Source: Toxoplasma gondii ME49 (taxonomy: Eukaryota > Apicomplexa > Conoidasida > Eucoccidiorida > Sarcocystidae). Taken from it: DNA of 64,000 nt. A program made the translations under genes and the position numbers. The notes beneath the pieces are model-generated. The model saw only the letters and a program-made list of their open reading frames with translations, did no database searches and was not told where the DNA came from. How positions within the stretch are numbered: the stretch's first letter is position 1; each line of letters starts with the position of its first letter. Of the stretch, positions 1-12,700 are shown one piece after another. The DNA lies in NCBI RefSeq assembly GCF_000006565.2, contig NC_031478.1, forward strand, positions 2,401,874-2,465,873, read 5' to 3'.

Positions 1-417
1 AAATCTATCTCCATGCATAAAAAACATGTATATTTATACATGTATACGAATATATATATATATATATGTGTATAAACGGAGATAGAAACCTAATTGTGTA
101 TGTTGAAGAAGCGAGAAGAGTACATGCAGATGAGCGTTTTTGCAAGCGTTTAACTAATCACTCTTTTCACGAGAGGTCCAGACACCGGGGAAGCGTCTTT
201 TCGCCTTCAAACCTCTACCACGGGAGAAAAGCCAGACGACATTCGATCGAGCAGACTTGAGGTGCAAGCATGTAAGTGTACGGTTCTCACGCATGCATTC
301 GCTTCGGCAAGCTGACTACGAAGGGAAACCAAACACTGTCTCTATCTGTCTCTATTCTCCACACACTTTATCACAATTACACAGACATGTCTAAGTATAC
401 ATGCACTCTACACATGA

Positions 418-425
<8 letters not shown>

Positions 426-448
<23 letters not shown>
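426..448. repeat. (AT)n microsatellite
   Basis: An alternating AT run of about 23 bases follows a CATACAT stretch. It is the first of many such tracts, which are otherwise concentrated in introns of the large plus-strand gene and of IPK1. Confidence 0.9.
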
Positions 449-732
449 CATGTCTATGTAGATAGATCAACAGGTAACATATACGTATATACACGCAGAA
501 GTGACTTGCACATATATGACGAAAAGAAAAAACTGTGTCAGACTGGAGAGAGACCGGGACGCCAGAGGAGACAGGCTCAGGTGCTGACAGTGTGGTTCCC
601 CGGTTTGTCGCTGGGCGTTGTAGCCTGAAACATCGTAGAAAAATTGCTTGGAATGTTCAGAAAACATTCTGAGTCGATCGAAGAAATTTTCTCAAACGTT
701 TCCTAAAAAACTGGAAGATGCCTGAAAACGGT

Positions 733-788
733 CGAAGAAGTCTCTCAAAAAGGTCTTTTTCGAAGAAGTCTCTCAAAAAGGTCTTTTT
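733..788. repeat. 28-bp perfect tandem duplication
   Basis: Two head-to-tail copies (733-760 and 761-788) of a 28-bp unit that begins CGAAGAAG and ends GGTCTTTTT are identical. The unit is not a multiple of three and no coding exon overlaps it. Confidence 0.9.
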
Positions 789-1008
789 GTTTGTTTTTTC
801 CAGAGAACCTGATCTCACATCTCACACTCACTGGGGCAGCCTGAGACGCCCACACAGCCGCGCGAAGAGAAGAAAGTGGAACAGCTGTCTCCTCGTCGCT
901 CTTGCGCAACTTGGAACCGGTGACCCTTCCCACAACTCGCTGAGCAACGACTCCAAGTCGATGTGAATTCCGGACATCCGTCTGAGGACGAAACAGAAGA
1001 GAACATGG

Positions 1009-1065
1009 AGAGGGAATCGGGGAGAGAGAATCGGGGAGAGAGAATCGGGGAGAGAGAATCGGAGA
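1009..1065. repeat. 14-bp minisatellite (GGAGAGAGAATCGG)n
   Basis: Three perfect copies of the 14-bp unit occupy 1021-1062, with degenerate partial copies on both sides. It lies in noncoding sequence. Confidence 0.9.
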
Positions 1066-3461
1066 GACCACAAACATTCGTGTCTGTCTACGTATGCGTC
1101 TCTAATGATTGACCCATCTACCTGGCTGTAGGTATGTTTCTCTCGGTCTACCTCCCTCTCTCTATAACTGTCAATGCACATCTATCTAGCAACACCGTTC
1201 ACACACTACCTTTTTCTGGGGAGTAATGTACTACGAGTTGGACTCCTGGTTTAGATCTTGAAGGTGTCTGCTTTTCTGTATCCACGCATCATTTTATATA
1301 TGGTGACGTCTGTTTCTCGAAGAGCTCTGCATCTCTCTCTCATTCTTTCTCCATGTTGCCTATGTCTCGCTGTGGTGGACGTTGGAAAAATGGAGACGAA
1401 CGCGACACAAAGTCTGTCCTTTCCTTTCTTCTGCCTTACAATCCCATTCTTTGCCTTCGAGGAGAGAAACCGAGTCTGCAACGATCGCGAATTCTGAGTT
1501 CTGCACTGCCCACTTCGCCACAAGACGCGCCAGAGCCGGTTCAAGTGCACTCGCGTTTTCTAAAGAGGGAATGCCAGCAGAAACAGAGAAAAAAGTAAAA
1601 CTGTGTCTCGCAGGACCCCAAGCGCATGCAAGTGACAGCCAACGCGGCGGAAACACGGCCCGTGGAACTCGTACCTTCGAAAAACGCAGAGGAAACCTAT
1701 CCCGGAGGCGAAAGCAGCGTTAAACGCCACAGAAAATGGTGATCCTTTGTCAGGGATGCACTCTGCCAGCATGATTCAATCACTCCCACTGCCATCTGAG
1801 ACGCAGTCTTCTCTGCATGAAGACGCATGCATATCCATGCAGACTGCTCAGAACATGTGGACCTGTCCCATTGATTCCCCTCTTAGTACGACGGAACTGA
1901 TCATCCTCCCATCTAAGCAGTCATTTCCTCTGTACATACACATCGTTTTACAGATATACATTTGGAGCATGACACGCTTGGAGAGGCCAGATCCTGTCGG
2001 AGACATGATTACTCCCAGGACGGAGATAATAGCAGCTCGCTGCTATACGCATGCATCCACTCGTTCTGATCGATACACGTGGAGAATTCGGATTCTGTCT
2101 CGGAGACCTGCGCTTGCAACATGAGGCTTCCGACCCCAGTTGCATGTGAGCAATCCCCCTCCTCCGGTCATCTGCATGCAGGAAACTGTCGTCGCTTGAC
2201 GCGTGAACGCCTCAAGAGTCTCTCGACACGATTTTCGAAGTTTTCGGAGACATTCAGAATCCAGACGAAGAGGAAACAATGAGGAACGGAATCACATACG
2301 CGTCCACATGCATGCTCGAGGACGGGCGCGAAAAGGAATCGCAGATTGAAAAGGGAAGGAAAGAGACACAGTGACATAAATCCCACTCGGCACCAAAAGA
2401 GAACCTTTCTTAACACTCCTTTGATCTGAGGTTGAAAATAGAGGGAACGTCTACAAACTAGACTCGAGGATGTGAATGGATACTCCTCCAGATTCTCGTT
2501 GGCTCGACACCCGTCTGAAAACTACTTAAGATCACTTTTGCGCTGGCAGACGCATGCACAGCGTTCGAGTCTTCTGCGGCTGAACCGCTGCAGCTGGATA
2601 CACAGTGCATGCAAGACTTGCGGCCGTGCTGGCCAGCGCGCTCGTCTGACTCAACTTCACCGAAAACCTAGTATCCAACTGTCAGTTGCCCGCCAGAAGA
2701 CAAAGGTCCACGATCTCTTGATCTGCCGCAGGTGTGGAACCAGAAGACTGGCGAAGACCGCCTTTTGAGCAGCAGTTCAAACCTGTCCAGCGAACTACAG
2801 AGTGAAGAAACTTGGCTGAAGATCAGGTGAGTGTTGCAAGTGAATGGGTCAGGAAAACGAGACAGAAATCTCTGGAAGCAGTCTTCCGCCTACCCAGTGC
2901 TGAGAAGGAAACGCCGGAAGGGGAGACAAAGTGACTCCCGCGCAGCCACCGTTGGTTCCCAAGGAGCGAGGAAGCACGGCGAGGAGTGGAGTGATGCGGC
3001 TGCCAAGAAGACTGAAGATTTACGCTTCTATCAGAAGGTCCTTCGTGAGGAGCGTGAGGAGAAGCAGAAGAAAGAGCTGTCGAACTCGACTCTACTGGAG
3101 AACAGACACAGAGAGCAGAGAGAGAAGGAAAGAGAAGAGTAAGCCGTAGACAGACAGACAGACGACGGAGGGAAAGCAGCATAGTGCCGAAAGGGAAAAG
3201 AAGTAAAACGTACACAGAGAAAAAAGGGAGCAAGTCGAAAATACAAACACGGGGGAGACGCATATACAAAAAAACAGAGCGACAGACAGACATAGTCCGG
3301 AAGAGAAGAACATATAGAACAGGGGCCAGAACGCGAGAAAAAAAAACCAAGGTGGAGTACAAAGAAACATCAAGGAAGCAAACACAGCAGAAGATACGGG
3401 TGGGAGGCGGAGGGACAGTAAATAAGTAAGTGACAGACAGACAAAGAAACAATGTCTGATA

Positions 3462-4988
3462 TCAGTACCCTCGTCCTGGGAGGAATTCACTAGCGTCAAA
3501 CAACTCAATTGCTCTCGCCATTAATACGAGCGACACCAACAATCCACATACTGCGCCCACAACATAGCCGATGTGGTAGACCCTAGGAAATGTTACACAC
3601 CTTGGCTGATAATGCACAGACGCCAGCACCGTACGGAGCTGCATGCGCCCCCCTCAGACACCACGAGCCACAAAGAAGAATATGGTTCTGCTGCTCATCT
3701 TCCGTAAGAGAGCTTGCTCACGACAGAGTCACTCTTCCTGATGGAAAGAGATTCCAAGATGCCCCCACTTTCCATTATCGACCAACAGACGCACACAACG
3801 ATGCTCTTGCGTCCGTTCTTGTGGCGAGCGAAACTCTCTGCCTCCATCAGAGACTCCCCCAGACAACTTGGTGTTTCCCAACGTCTCTTGGCTCTCCAAC
3901 CGAGCTCTGTTCCACAGCGCCCTCCCTCCGTTCTTCGCCCACTCTAGTTATAACGTTCCCTTCCGTGGAGACAACTTCAGCCGGCCGGGAAGTGACAGGT
4001 GCCTGTAGGAAACGCATGCCTCAAGAGTCTCCTTACTTTCCTCATCTGCAGGTAAGAGAGTCCTCGACGAAGAGACAGGCTTTGCTGGAACAGAGGCGTC
4101 GACAGCAGAAACATCGCCGCTGCTAGACGGTTCTCTTTCGCTCGGTGGCTGCGTGGGTTCTTTACTGGAGTCGGTCGAAGACGACGGTCCCGCGTTGGGA
4201 TTGCAGGGAAAGGAAGAAACACGGTCACTGCCAGGCTGAAGCAAGGAATTCGGAGAAGAAAAACCAACACGAAGGCTCCGATTTCTTCAAGGTGGTCTTC
4301 GAGAGAAACGTAGCAAAAACGACCCGTCCAGAGTCCCGGGTGACGAGGAACAGGTCTGCGAGGAAGACCATCTGTACGATCAGCCGCGTTTCACTTCAAC
4401 GTCGCAAGCTGTGAGCGACAAAGGTGAACGGGACTGCCCAAGCAAGGTCCAGCGACCTTTAGCAGTTTTCATTTTGTGCCCTTGGCCCGCGGACAGCATG
4501 CGCGGAGACTTTCGAGTCCAGGCTTGTGAAAGACAGATTTTCTCAGAAAACAGCTCGCGAACCACACCTCTGGACACAACGCTGTCACCCGCTTCAGAGG
4601 GAGGAGAAATGGTGGAGACTGGCGTTTTTCCTAGGGACACGACGGTTGCCGCCTCGATTTTCAACCGCGGCGCGATCTGGTTCTGCTACGGAACACTCTG
4701 CGCTTGTTTCTTGGTCACAGAGCAAAGCATACAATGCAGATGCATGTACCACATCCCAGAAATGAACTGTGAATCGAAACCAAGAGACGTTTCCACATTT
4801 CCCATCTCCGCGCCGTATGCCCCGTCTGACACCGGAAGGCGCGACGACCGAGGAAATCGCGTTGATCTGAGGCATCTGTCCAGACCACTAGAGCTCACCT
4901 GCGCAGCCGATGCAGAAGAGGCCCTCGCGGAAAAAACAAAGGCCACGAAAATGAGGAATAGCCGGGCGCGAGTCGTCCGACCCGCCAT
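3462..4988 (-). CDS. Small secreted type I membrane protein, 4 exons
   Basis: I do not recognise this gene. Exon 1 (4988-4899) starts at an ATG in a good context (CCACAATGG). It encodes 30 residues with a basic start and a hydrophobic core (LFLIFVAFVF) ending in small residues (ASSASAA), a typical signal peptide, and it closes at CAG|GTGAGC. Exon 2 (4235-4037) follows a TTGCTTCAG acceptor and encodes about 66 Ser/Pro-rich residues. A 16-nt microexon (3737-3722) is flanked by CATCAG and GTGAGC. Exon 4 (3582-3462) encodes one membrane segment (HIGYVVGAVCGLLVSLVLM) and a tail of about 18 residues ending at TGA. Phases run 0, 1, 2 and the total is 426 nt, giving 141 aa. The model predicts a short disordered ectodomain, one TM and a cytosolic tail. 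The microexon is the weakest part. The gene is divergent from the large gene starting at 6760, about 1.8 kb away. Confidence 0.6.
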
Positions 4989-6759
4989 TGTGGTGGCGAC
5001 GCTGCACTTGCCCGGACTTCTCCACCCTCTTACAAATGGTAGAGCCTAGAATCGCAGTCGGACAGTGCACGGGGTCTCGATAGAAACGAGAACACGCCTT
5101 GGGGGGAATGACAACGAGGAATTAACATTGGACGCCCTGGCGCGGAGCCAGTCGAAGAAGGGAGCGGAAAACAGAGTCAACGTTGCGGTGCAACCGACCG
5201 CGCTCCCAGTTGGGTCCATCCGAGGCGGTCGCGTGTGGCGGCTCAGATCGCTGTGGCAGAAGCCGACGGGGTCTGGAAGTGAACATAATTCGAATTGAAA
5301 AAGACTGCATTGACGAATAAAAGGCTAAGAAGAAGCTAGAGGCAGGCGACTTCTTCTACGGGACGCTTCTGTCCGGCTGCATGCACCTGCGCGGTCAGCA
5401 ACCGGCGGGGGGCAAGGCACAGCAGAGGGGACACGATGCGACGATGCGTCTTTCGTGTGGCGACTCTGGCAGTCTGAGCTCGTCGCGCAAGTTGAAACCG
5501 TTTGACCAGCGACTGAAAACCACGGCACGTCTGCTGAATACAGAGGAAAAACAATTCGGAAACCGTGTGTCTCCACCAAGAACATGGACGTTCACAAGGA
5601 CTGGACGGCACAGCAGGACGCAGGGCTGGCGAAGCTATGCTGCCGACAGCGACGACCCAACAAAGTGTAAAAGTGTAGCGCTGCAGCGCCAGAAGGGCTG
5701 AAAACGGGCACGAGCCATGCAGACACGGCAATGATAGGACCTCCAGTTTGCTTACTTTTACTCTCTTCCCTCGACTCCGATATAGCGGCGGCGTTCACGA
5801 AACCGAAAAAAATTCTGGTGCCAGGACAGCATTTGAAATCGCAGGGACTCTCGTCGGTGGCAGAGGCAGCCATGATGTAGCTGACAACGGAGACAAAGCA
5901 CCTAAATCGTGTTCTCAAGAGTCTTACCGGCGAGAGAAAAGAAATTCATTTCTCGAGGCTAGCGTTTGATCCGATTTTTTGTACGTCTCATGGTATCTTT
6001 GAAACGGCGGGTGCCCTAGACCTCGAGCGGTCTCGTGACTGGCCAGCGCACTTGACGCGCTGAGTAGACCGGATCGCTGGATTGCCTAGATGAGCAAGGC
6101 TCGCATTCAGCGGAGCAAGACACGTGCCGCGAGGAGTGGTTGGACCGCTTCTGTTTTTCTGCAAAAACGCGGGGAAACGGCTGTTTCCATTTCGGGCCCT
6201 CACTATACGGAGGCGCAAAGCGACGTAGGAAAATGAATTGACGTCGGTCCCGTGCCGGACAGCAGAGTCGTCTGTCTTGTGCGGCCGTAGAGGCAGAGGG
6301 TAGGGTAAGGTTTCGGTGTCTCTGTGTAAAACCCCGCGGAAATATATTTTCGTTCAGGGCACTCTGCAGTTGAGGCCCATTTTATTGTCGATTGTTTTGC
6401 TCCTACGAAAGAACCCCGGTTGTTGTGCAAGATTCCAGGCAGCCGCTCGGGTGTCAAGACACTCCGTAGCAGGACCGCCGGCAACGATGACTCAAATCCC
6501 TCTCTCGGAGCTTCGCCCGTTCCGACATTCGTTCCATAGCATTTCCGAACCGCTTGCTTTTCTGTGTTACGCCATTTAAGTGATCTTGAGCTTCCGCTAA
6601 GCTTCCAAAGAACAGCACCGAATGTTTTAGGTCGGACTTCCCGGCTTCACGCGGCACCCCGCACAAATCGACGCGAGAACCTCTGCCACGACAGACACGA
6701 TGCGCACCATCAGGTCAAGGGAACGGCCCAGCAAGTAGAATGCAGTGGGATCGAGCAAC
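4989..6759. promoter_or_regulatory. Divergent intergenic region between two secretory genes
   Basis: The two flanking start codons (4988 on the minus strand, 6760 on the plus strand) face away from each other. Promoters and 5' UTRs of both must therefore lie here. I see no supported coding exon. A TGCATGC word occurs near 5380 and a TGAGACG word on the minus strand at 5984-5990. Both resemble motifs described in Toxoplasma promoters, but either could be chance. Confidence 0.5.
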
Positions 6760-9700
6760 ATGGGGCTGTTCGCTTTTCTTTCGAGGAGATGTCTCCTCCT
6801 GTTGTTCTTCGCCGTCCTCCTCAGCGGCGAGGACTGGATCCGCCCGACACTTGCCGCGGCGACTCCACCATCTCTGGGCGGGGCAAACGTTCGCGCTCGT
6901 CGAGCACGCAGAAAACTAAAACAGAGTGCGGAGGCGGTGAAGGTCTCAGAGCTCGGCGTAAGCTTGTTTGTACAACACCGGCCATGAGGCACTGCTTTAC
7001 AAATACGGTCGGCGGAAAGCGTGTTTGTATCGATTCTCTGTCTAGGTTCGTGGCTGGCTTTACATGGGGGGCATACACATTTTAGGGCTCTTGCTTCAAC
7101 AGCTTGATCCCATTTGCGAGGCTGGATCACAGGAATGGACCGCGAAGATTTCCAGTGCCTCTATAAGGCATCACCCTTGTTCCTCTGGTGATGGCCGTGC
7201 GACAAGCGGCCAGCGGTAGTGGACCGCAAACGCCAACTGAGTGCAAATGCAGCCCGTTCGTCTGCCGAAAAACCTACGGCTGAAACAAAGAATCGCGACT
7301 TGCCTTCTCAGGAAGCCACCACAATTATCCAAAGGCCTTCGGAAGTTTCACCCGCACCTGATCCGCCATGTTTTGCCGTCAGAAGCCGTTTGATTTGGAC
7401 TAACTTCATGCTGCAGCTCCTGTTTTAGATCCTGTAGAAAAGGGACAGGGTCTCTCGTGCGTACACGTCCTGTTTCTTTGCCTTCGGGGGGGCATAAGAC
7501 TTACCGTACACGGGAGGAATGCGTCGAAGGCCGAGCTTCTAAATACAACTGTGGACTTTTGTGTCCTGTTTCTGTTCTGTTGTCCAGCAAGAATTGGTCA
7601 AGGCAGTGGTTGAGGAATCAGGGAAATCCGAGGCCGAAATTCTTCCTGCCGGAGGGGAAAGAGCCCTGGTTACCGAGATGGCTGTCGCGGAGGGGATCCA
7701 GGTTACTCAGAGTTCAAGTGACACCGTCCGCGTGGTCAGTCTGGTTCACTCGCTCGTTTTTCTCCTCTCTTTCCTCAAAAAACAGGGCTTTCTGCGGAAT
7801 GTGCTTTCCTGAGCTTGGCTGCCAACGCTTTCTTTTACTCTGTTTCATCCGTCTGTCTCTGGCCCTCAATCTTGATCCATGATGCCTCCGTGCTCACTGA
7901 AGTTCCTTCGCCCCACTTCACTACCGTTTCAGGAAGTGACTCGAGTCATCGGTCGCATGCATCGACTGCGCTTCCCTCTCAACTCCCCGTTTCTGTGCGC
8001 CGTTTTTTCTCGCCACATCATTTCGCGCCGTTGTCGTCCCTCCTAAACGCGCTGCACGGGATTCTTTTCCCGCCGCTGCGCCTCTTACCATCTGTCCTTT
8101 CCTTTCTCTCTCGCTCTCTGCGTTTTCTCTCGCTTGACATCTTCAAGGAACGCCATCTGTGTGGCTTTGTTCATTGCGCCCCTTTCTCCCCTTTTCTGTC
8201 ACTCTGTCCGTTTCTCTTTGGTATCTTTCTCCCCTGTTTTTCTGTCCTTTCCGCTGCGCTAGTTCATCTAGTTCGTGCTCCTCGCTTCTCCCAGGTGTAC
8301 GCCGCGCTCCCGCTAGGTTGTGTCAGGCACTGGTGTTGAACGTTTTGCTCACTTGTCAAGCGTTTGCTTTCGGTTCTCTGTTCTTTCTGCAGTTTGGTGC
8401 CTCGCTCATGAGACGCCTGGTGGCTCTCACGGGGAACTGGCATCTGAAAGAACTTCCAGGCTTGGAGCGTGTTCTCATTTCCAGGACACCGCCTGCTGGC
8501 GACGAGCGCCACGGCCGCGCCTCTGCGTGCGTCTCAGTCACTGGATTTGACGCCTGTATGTTTTCGCGTTGAACATTCTCCAGACTCTGTCTGGCCGAAG
8601 CATCAATCTCGGTGTAAACTGATGTGTTCGTATGGACTGCAGGACTGCTGAGTGTCTGTCTTTCTTGCAGCATCTCTGCATTCCCTATCGAAGCCTTGTT
8701 CCACTGTTCTACTGTGTTATCGACTCCAACTAGAATGGTTGCAGTTGACAAGTATATGTATTTACATATATCGATCTATCTATCTATCTATCTATATATA
8801 TATATATATATATATGATAGGTCCACTTGATAGGGGTGTTTTCCGATGTAGTTTTAACTGAACGATCCAAACAGGAAACCTAGTCTTTCTATTAAGCGTG
8901 ACTTTTTCCACGTCTTGTCTCGGTGAAATTAGTCCATAGTCCATTCCTGTGTGGTGGGAAGGAAATAGGGAGAGGTACGCTTGAGGTGAGATTAAACATG
9001 AAGCAGACTGAGGAATTTTTCTTTCACAGAACGCCGACCTGCTTACTCTTGAGTCACGTTACGGTTAGAGACATTTGAATCGAAAGGGAGGTCCCGGCTT
9101 TTCGAAACTTCCACGCATCAGGCGTGGTTCTGTAGACATCCCACGAATGCATTTCCGCCGATCTGCGGTCCACACGTGCCCTTGTTCCACCCGCTGTCGA
9201 CGACACACATGCGCATCGTACACGTCGCTGCACTGTTTCCTTTACCTCCTTTCGATCTCTGCAGCGGAAGACCCGGCACCGATTATCTTTGTCAACGGCC
9301 TCGAGTTCGTCCAGATGCTCTTCATGGTGATGGCGACCATGCACCAGGCCTCGACGTTGACGGAAACCAAGGATTTGCTCGCGTTCATCCCGCTTCTCAG
9401 CACCTGGCGACTGGTGGCTCAGCTGCAAATGCTCTATTACACCTTCCTTGCTGTGCCTCTGCACGTGGCGCTCAAAGTGCTCGAGGAAGAAGTCCTTCCT
9501 TCGCTCTCTGGCGACGCCAAGGCAGATGCAGAAACGAAACTCGCCGAACTGCAAAGAGTGCGTCCACCGTCTCAAAGCTGCCACCGAACGCGAGAGAGAA
9601 AAGGAAGCGGGATCAGGGAACTGTTTCGGAAGGATGGGAGGAATTCACTTGAGTAGGGAGACTTAGACGAATGAAGAAGGATCTCTGTAAAAAAAAAAGC

Positions 9701-12700
9701 CGAGTGCACACTGTGTTCGTGTGGGGTCTCACTTGAAAAGCAGAAAAACTGAAATGTAGAGGAGATGAGAGACGCTTCAGGAGCGAAAAACGTCAGGAAG
9801 AAGAAAAGATCTTAAAACGGGAGGAATGTGTGGACTCGTGGGTGGTTGCTTCACGGGAACTGTTTTTCAAGAGGAGAGGATGGAAGAAAACAAGAAAGGA
9901 ACGTGGAAAGCTCCGATTCCTCAACATGCGAATGCACATCCGTCAACGCATGGAGAGTTTTTTGGAAGAGCTCGGGAGCCTCCAGGGGGGCGTGAACGTC
10001 GCTCGTGAGCTGAAGAACAAGACAGAAGAACGAGAGCGAACAGGCTGTCTCTTTCACTTGATGTCCAGATCTCTGAAGTTGTCAAGGAACACGCGCCTGC
10101 AGTTGTGTCTCCGAAGGACCTCACCATTCAGCTGGACACATCGGACGCCACAGAGAAGGCGATTGTTAGCGCCTGCGTCAAACAGGGTAAGGGAACAATC
10201 CCTCGAAAAGGGAAGTGCAAGCGAGAAACTGTTTCTGAAGTGGTAAACCGGATAACCTTGTTTTCTTTTCTCGTACTTCAGAGCATGGAGAGTCCTCAGA
10301 GGTGTCAAAGTCCGAGACATATCACGATGTGCAACAACAAAATGTATGCAAATGCATACATTTATATATTATTTGCAAATATGTTCATGTATGCATATAT
10401 GTATGTGCGTATTTACATATATATATATATATATATGTTCAGAAAGGTCCTTGTATATTTTTTACAGGGACGCCTGGAGCTTAGATGGATCGCTCAGAAC
10501 AATTTGCTGTGCCAGGGGTGGTGGAGCCTGTTTGTGTTTTTTGTGACCTTTCATTTTTGTTTCACTTGGTTCTCGCATAACCGCAGGAAGGCGTATCCAG
10601 GAGCAAGTGATTTCGTTGCTCGTTTAAGATCAGTGACGCGAAGCAGTCGCTTTAGAAACCGAGAGATCACGCCCTCTCCATTTCCTTCGATGTCGACGCA
10701 GACCCATGCGGATGTGCTTTGTGTTCACTGGCGGTGTATGGAGAGTCTGGATTTCACTGTTTTTCTCGTTTTGCGCCTCCGTGTCTCGGACGCTGACGCC
10801 GGACCCAGGAGTCTCTTCTCGCTCTCGGCAGCGCAGTGTCTCTGTTAGTTCCGGTGAAAGTGTCTTCCTATGCTCTTTGCGTCTGTGCGTTTCCGCGTCT
10901 CGGCAGACATCCCGCTCGTTCGCTATGGAAAGACGAGCTTGTTTCTGAAGAACGCGCTGAAGAGTCGCTCCTCGTTTTTCCAGACGCTCCACAAAGGAGG
11001 CGCGCATGCAGAAGACACTGTGGGCGAGTTGGTGCAGCATGCAGTTCTCAGTTATTTCGAGTCTCACGAGAAGTCTTTGAGTGTGGGAGAGTTTATGAAA
11101 CCTGACTTCTGGGAGAACGAAGAGGAGGCTGCAGTGACTCTCGACCAGGTTCTGGAAATGACCAACAAAGAAGTCCAGAATGCGTTCCTCCGCATGCAGG
11201 TGAGAGACACACGACGGGCTCGGGAGGGCAGAAGAATCATAGGTAGGTTCTCTTGGCATCGACGTGAAGGGAACGAGGCGCCGTTAATGGTCCATCTCTC
11301 TCTTGACAATTTTCTTGCCCGCAGTGGGTGTTCCAATTACTTTCAAGAGAACGCCTTCTCACGTTCGAGCATCTTTGTTCCACGTCTCACCTCGACTCAA
11401 AAAAACAGGCAGATGCGCATGTCTCCACAATATATATATATATATATAATTATATATGTATATATATGTATATATATATACGTATATCTGTATGTGCATA
11501 TGTGTAAGAGTGCGTACATGCATATATAAAGAGTGTGTGAGGAGGGATAGAGGTAACATGCCTATGTTGGCCAAAAAGAGATGTGGAAAGTCAAGTCAAG
11601 TTGCCGTACGCGTCTCGACATACTCAGCACTGCGGTTTTTCAGAGGAGTTAAGGTCCTCGTCCTGGGGGTCGCGTTTTGCCTCGTCTTCATGGTGAGAAG
11701 CAGCTGTCCCTTTTTCTTCTTCAAAGGAGGGCGTTAGGGACATTCGATTTACGCTTCTTACATTCCGGCTGCCGCAGCGTATCGTCGGTAACATGCACTG
11801 TTTGATGCTACTTGTCAGGATCGTCTCGATGGCCAAGTTACTTCAGAAGTGAGGCACCCGTATTCTCGGACAGTTTTTCAGCCGGTTGTTTGCAGCCGAC
11901 TAAAATAAATTAAAACACACATATAAGTATATATGCATATATATATATATATATATGCATATATATATATATATATGTATATGCATGTCTATGTATGCTT
12001 GTGTATGCAGTCGTATGTATGCCTGAAGTCTGGGTGCAGATATTTGCAAATATTTTTCAGTGTCGGGTTCCCTCCTTTGCCTTTTGTCTTCGCTTTCGTT
12101 TCCTGTGTCTTCGGTGAGGAGTCAGAAAGAAAACGAGTGTACTGTTTCGCGGTTCCACAGTGTCCCGGGATTTTCACCGATCCAAGAGAAGCGAGTGTGG
12201 ATCGTTCCTGTTAATCCTGTCTCGGTCTGTCTTTTCCTCTCTTCTTTGTCGTGGTATCTGTCTGCCTTTTTCGCGTCGAGTTTCTCGCCTCCTGGATGGT
12301 CAACTCAGCACAGGACTCACTCGTACGTTGGGTGTCCGTTTCGAATCAGTTCCGGAAGATTTCTCCCTCTTCGCTTCGTCTTTTTAGGAGCTGTCAAGAG
12401 TTTTGACTTCTGAATATATGACATCTGAAGAGGTAGGAAGCCAAGTGCTTTTCTTGACAGTTGTCCCGGCAGTCTTCTTGTCCGTCATCTGTTTCCAGTC
12501 CTCCCTCAGCCTCAGCCCAAGTCTCGCTTTGAATGTTCCTTCTGCTCTCCCGGATCCTTCGAGATTCGATTTCCTGTGGGTGGTGCCTGCTTCCACTCTT
12601 CGGCCTGTGTCCGTACGCTCTTCCCCTCCTCCCTACCGGGTCTCCATCACAGTTTTCTCTCTTTTTTCTTCGCATTTGCATCCTCGTGTCTGGTGAGGAT

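Larger units (their letters stand above)
1..3461. other. Noncoding 5' flank with low-complexity tracts
   Basis: I see no convincing coding exon here. The stretch holds short AT tracts, TGCATGC-type words (for example near 1625, 1825, 2050 and 2170), a 28-bp direct duplication and a 14-bp minisatellite. From about 2880 to 3430 the plus strand is strongly purine-rich. That makes long minus-strand frames rich in Leu, Phe, Ser and Val, which look like composition artefacts. The right end abuts the 3' end of the minus-strand gene that stops at 3462, so part of it should be its 3' UTR. Confidence 0.6.

Noticed and set aside
2823..3452. Minus-strand open frame of 209 codons rich in Leu, Phe, Val and Ser
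   Set aside because: It is the complement of a purine-rich tract, shows no start context, splice sites or domain, and has a composition-driven sequence.
4411..5049. Plus-strand 212-codon frame opposite the small secreted gene
   Set aside because: It is antisense to a signal-peptide exon with strong start and donor sites, has no splice or domain support, and its codon pattern is not coding-like.
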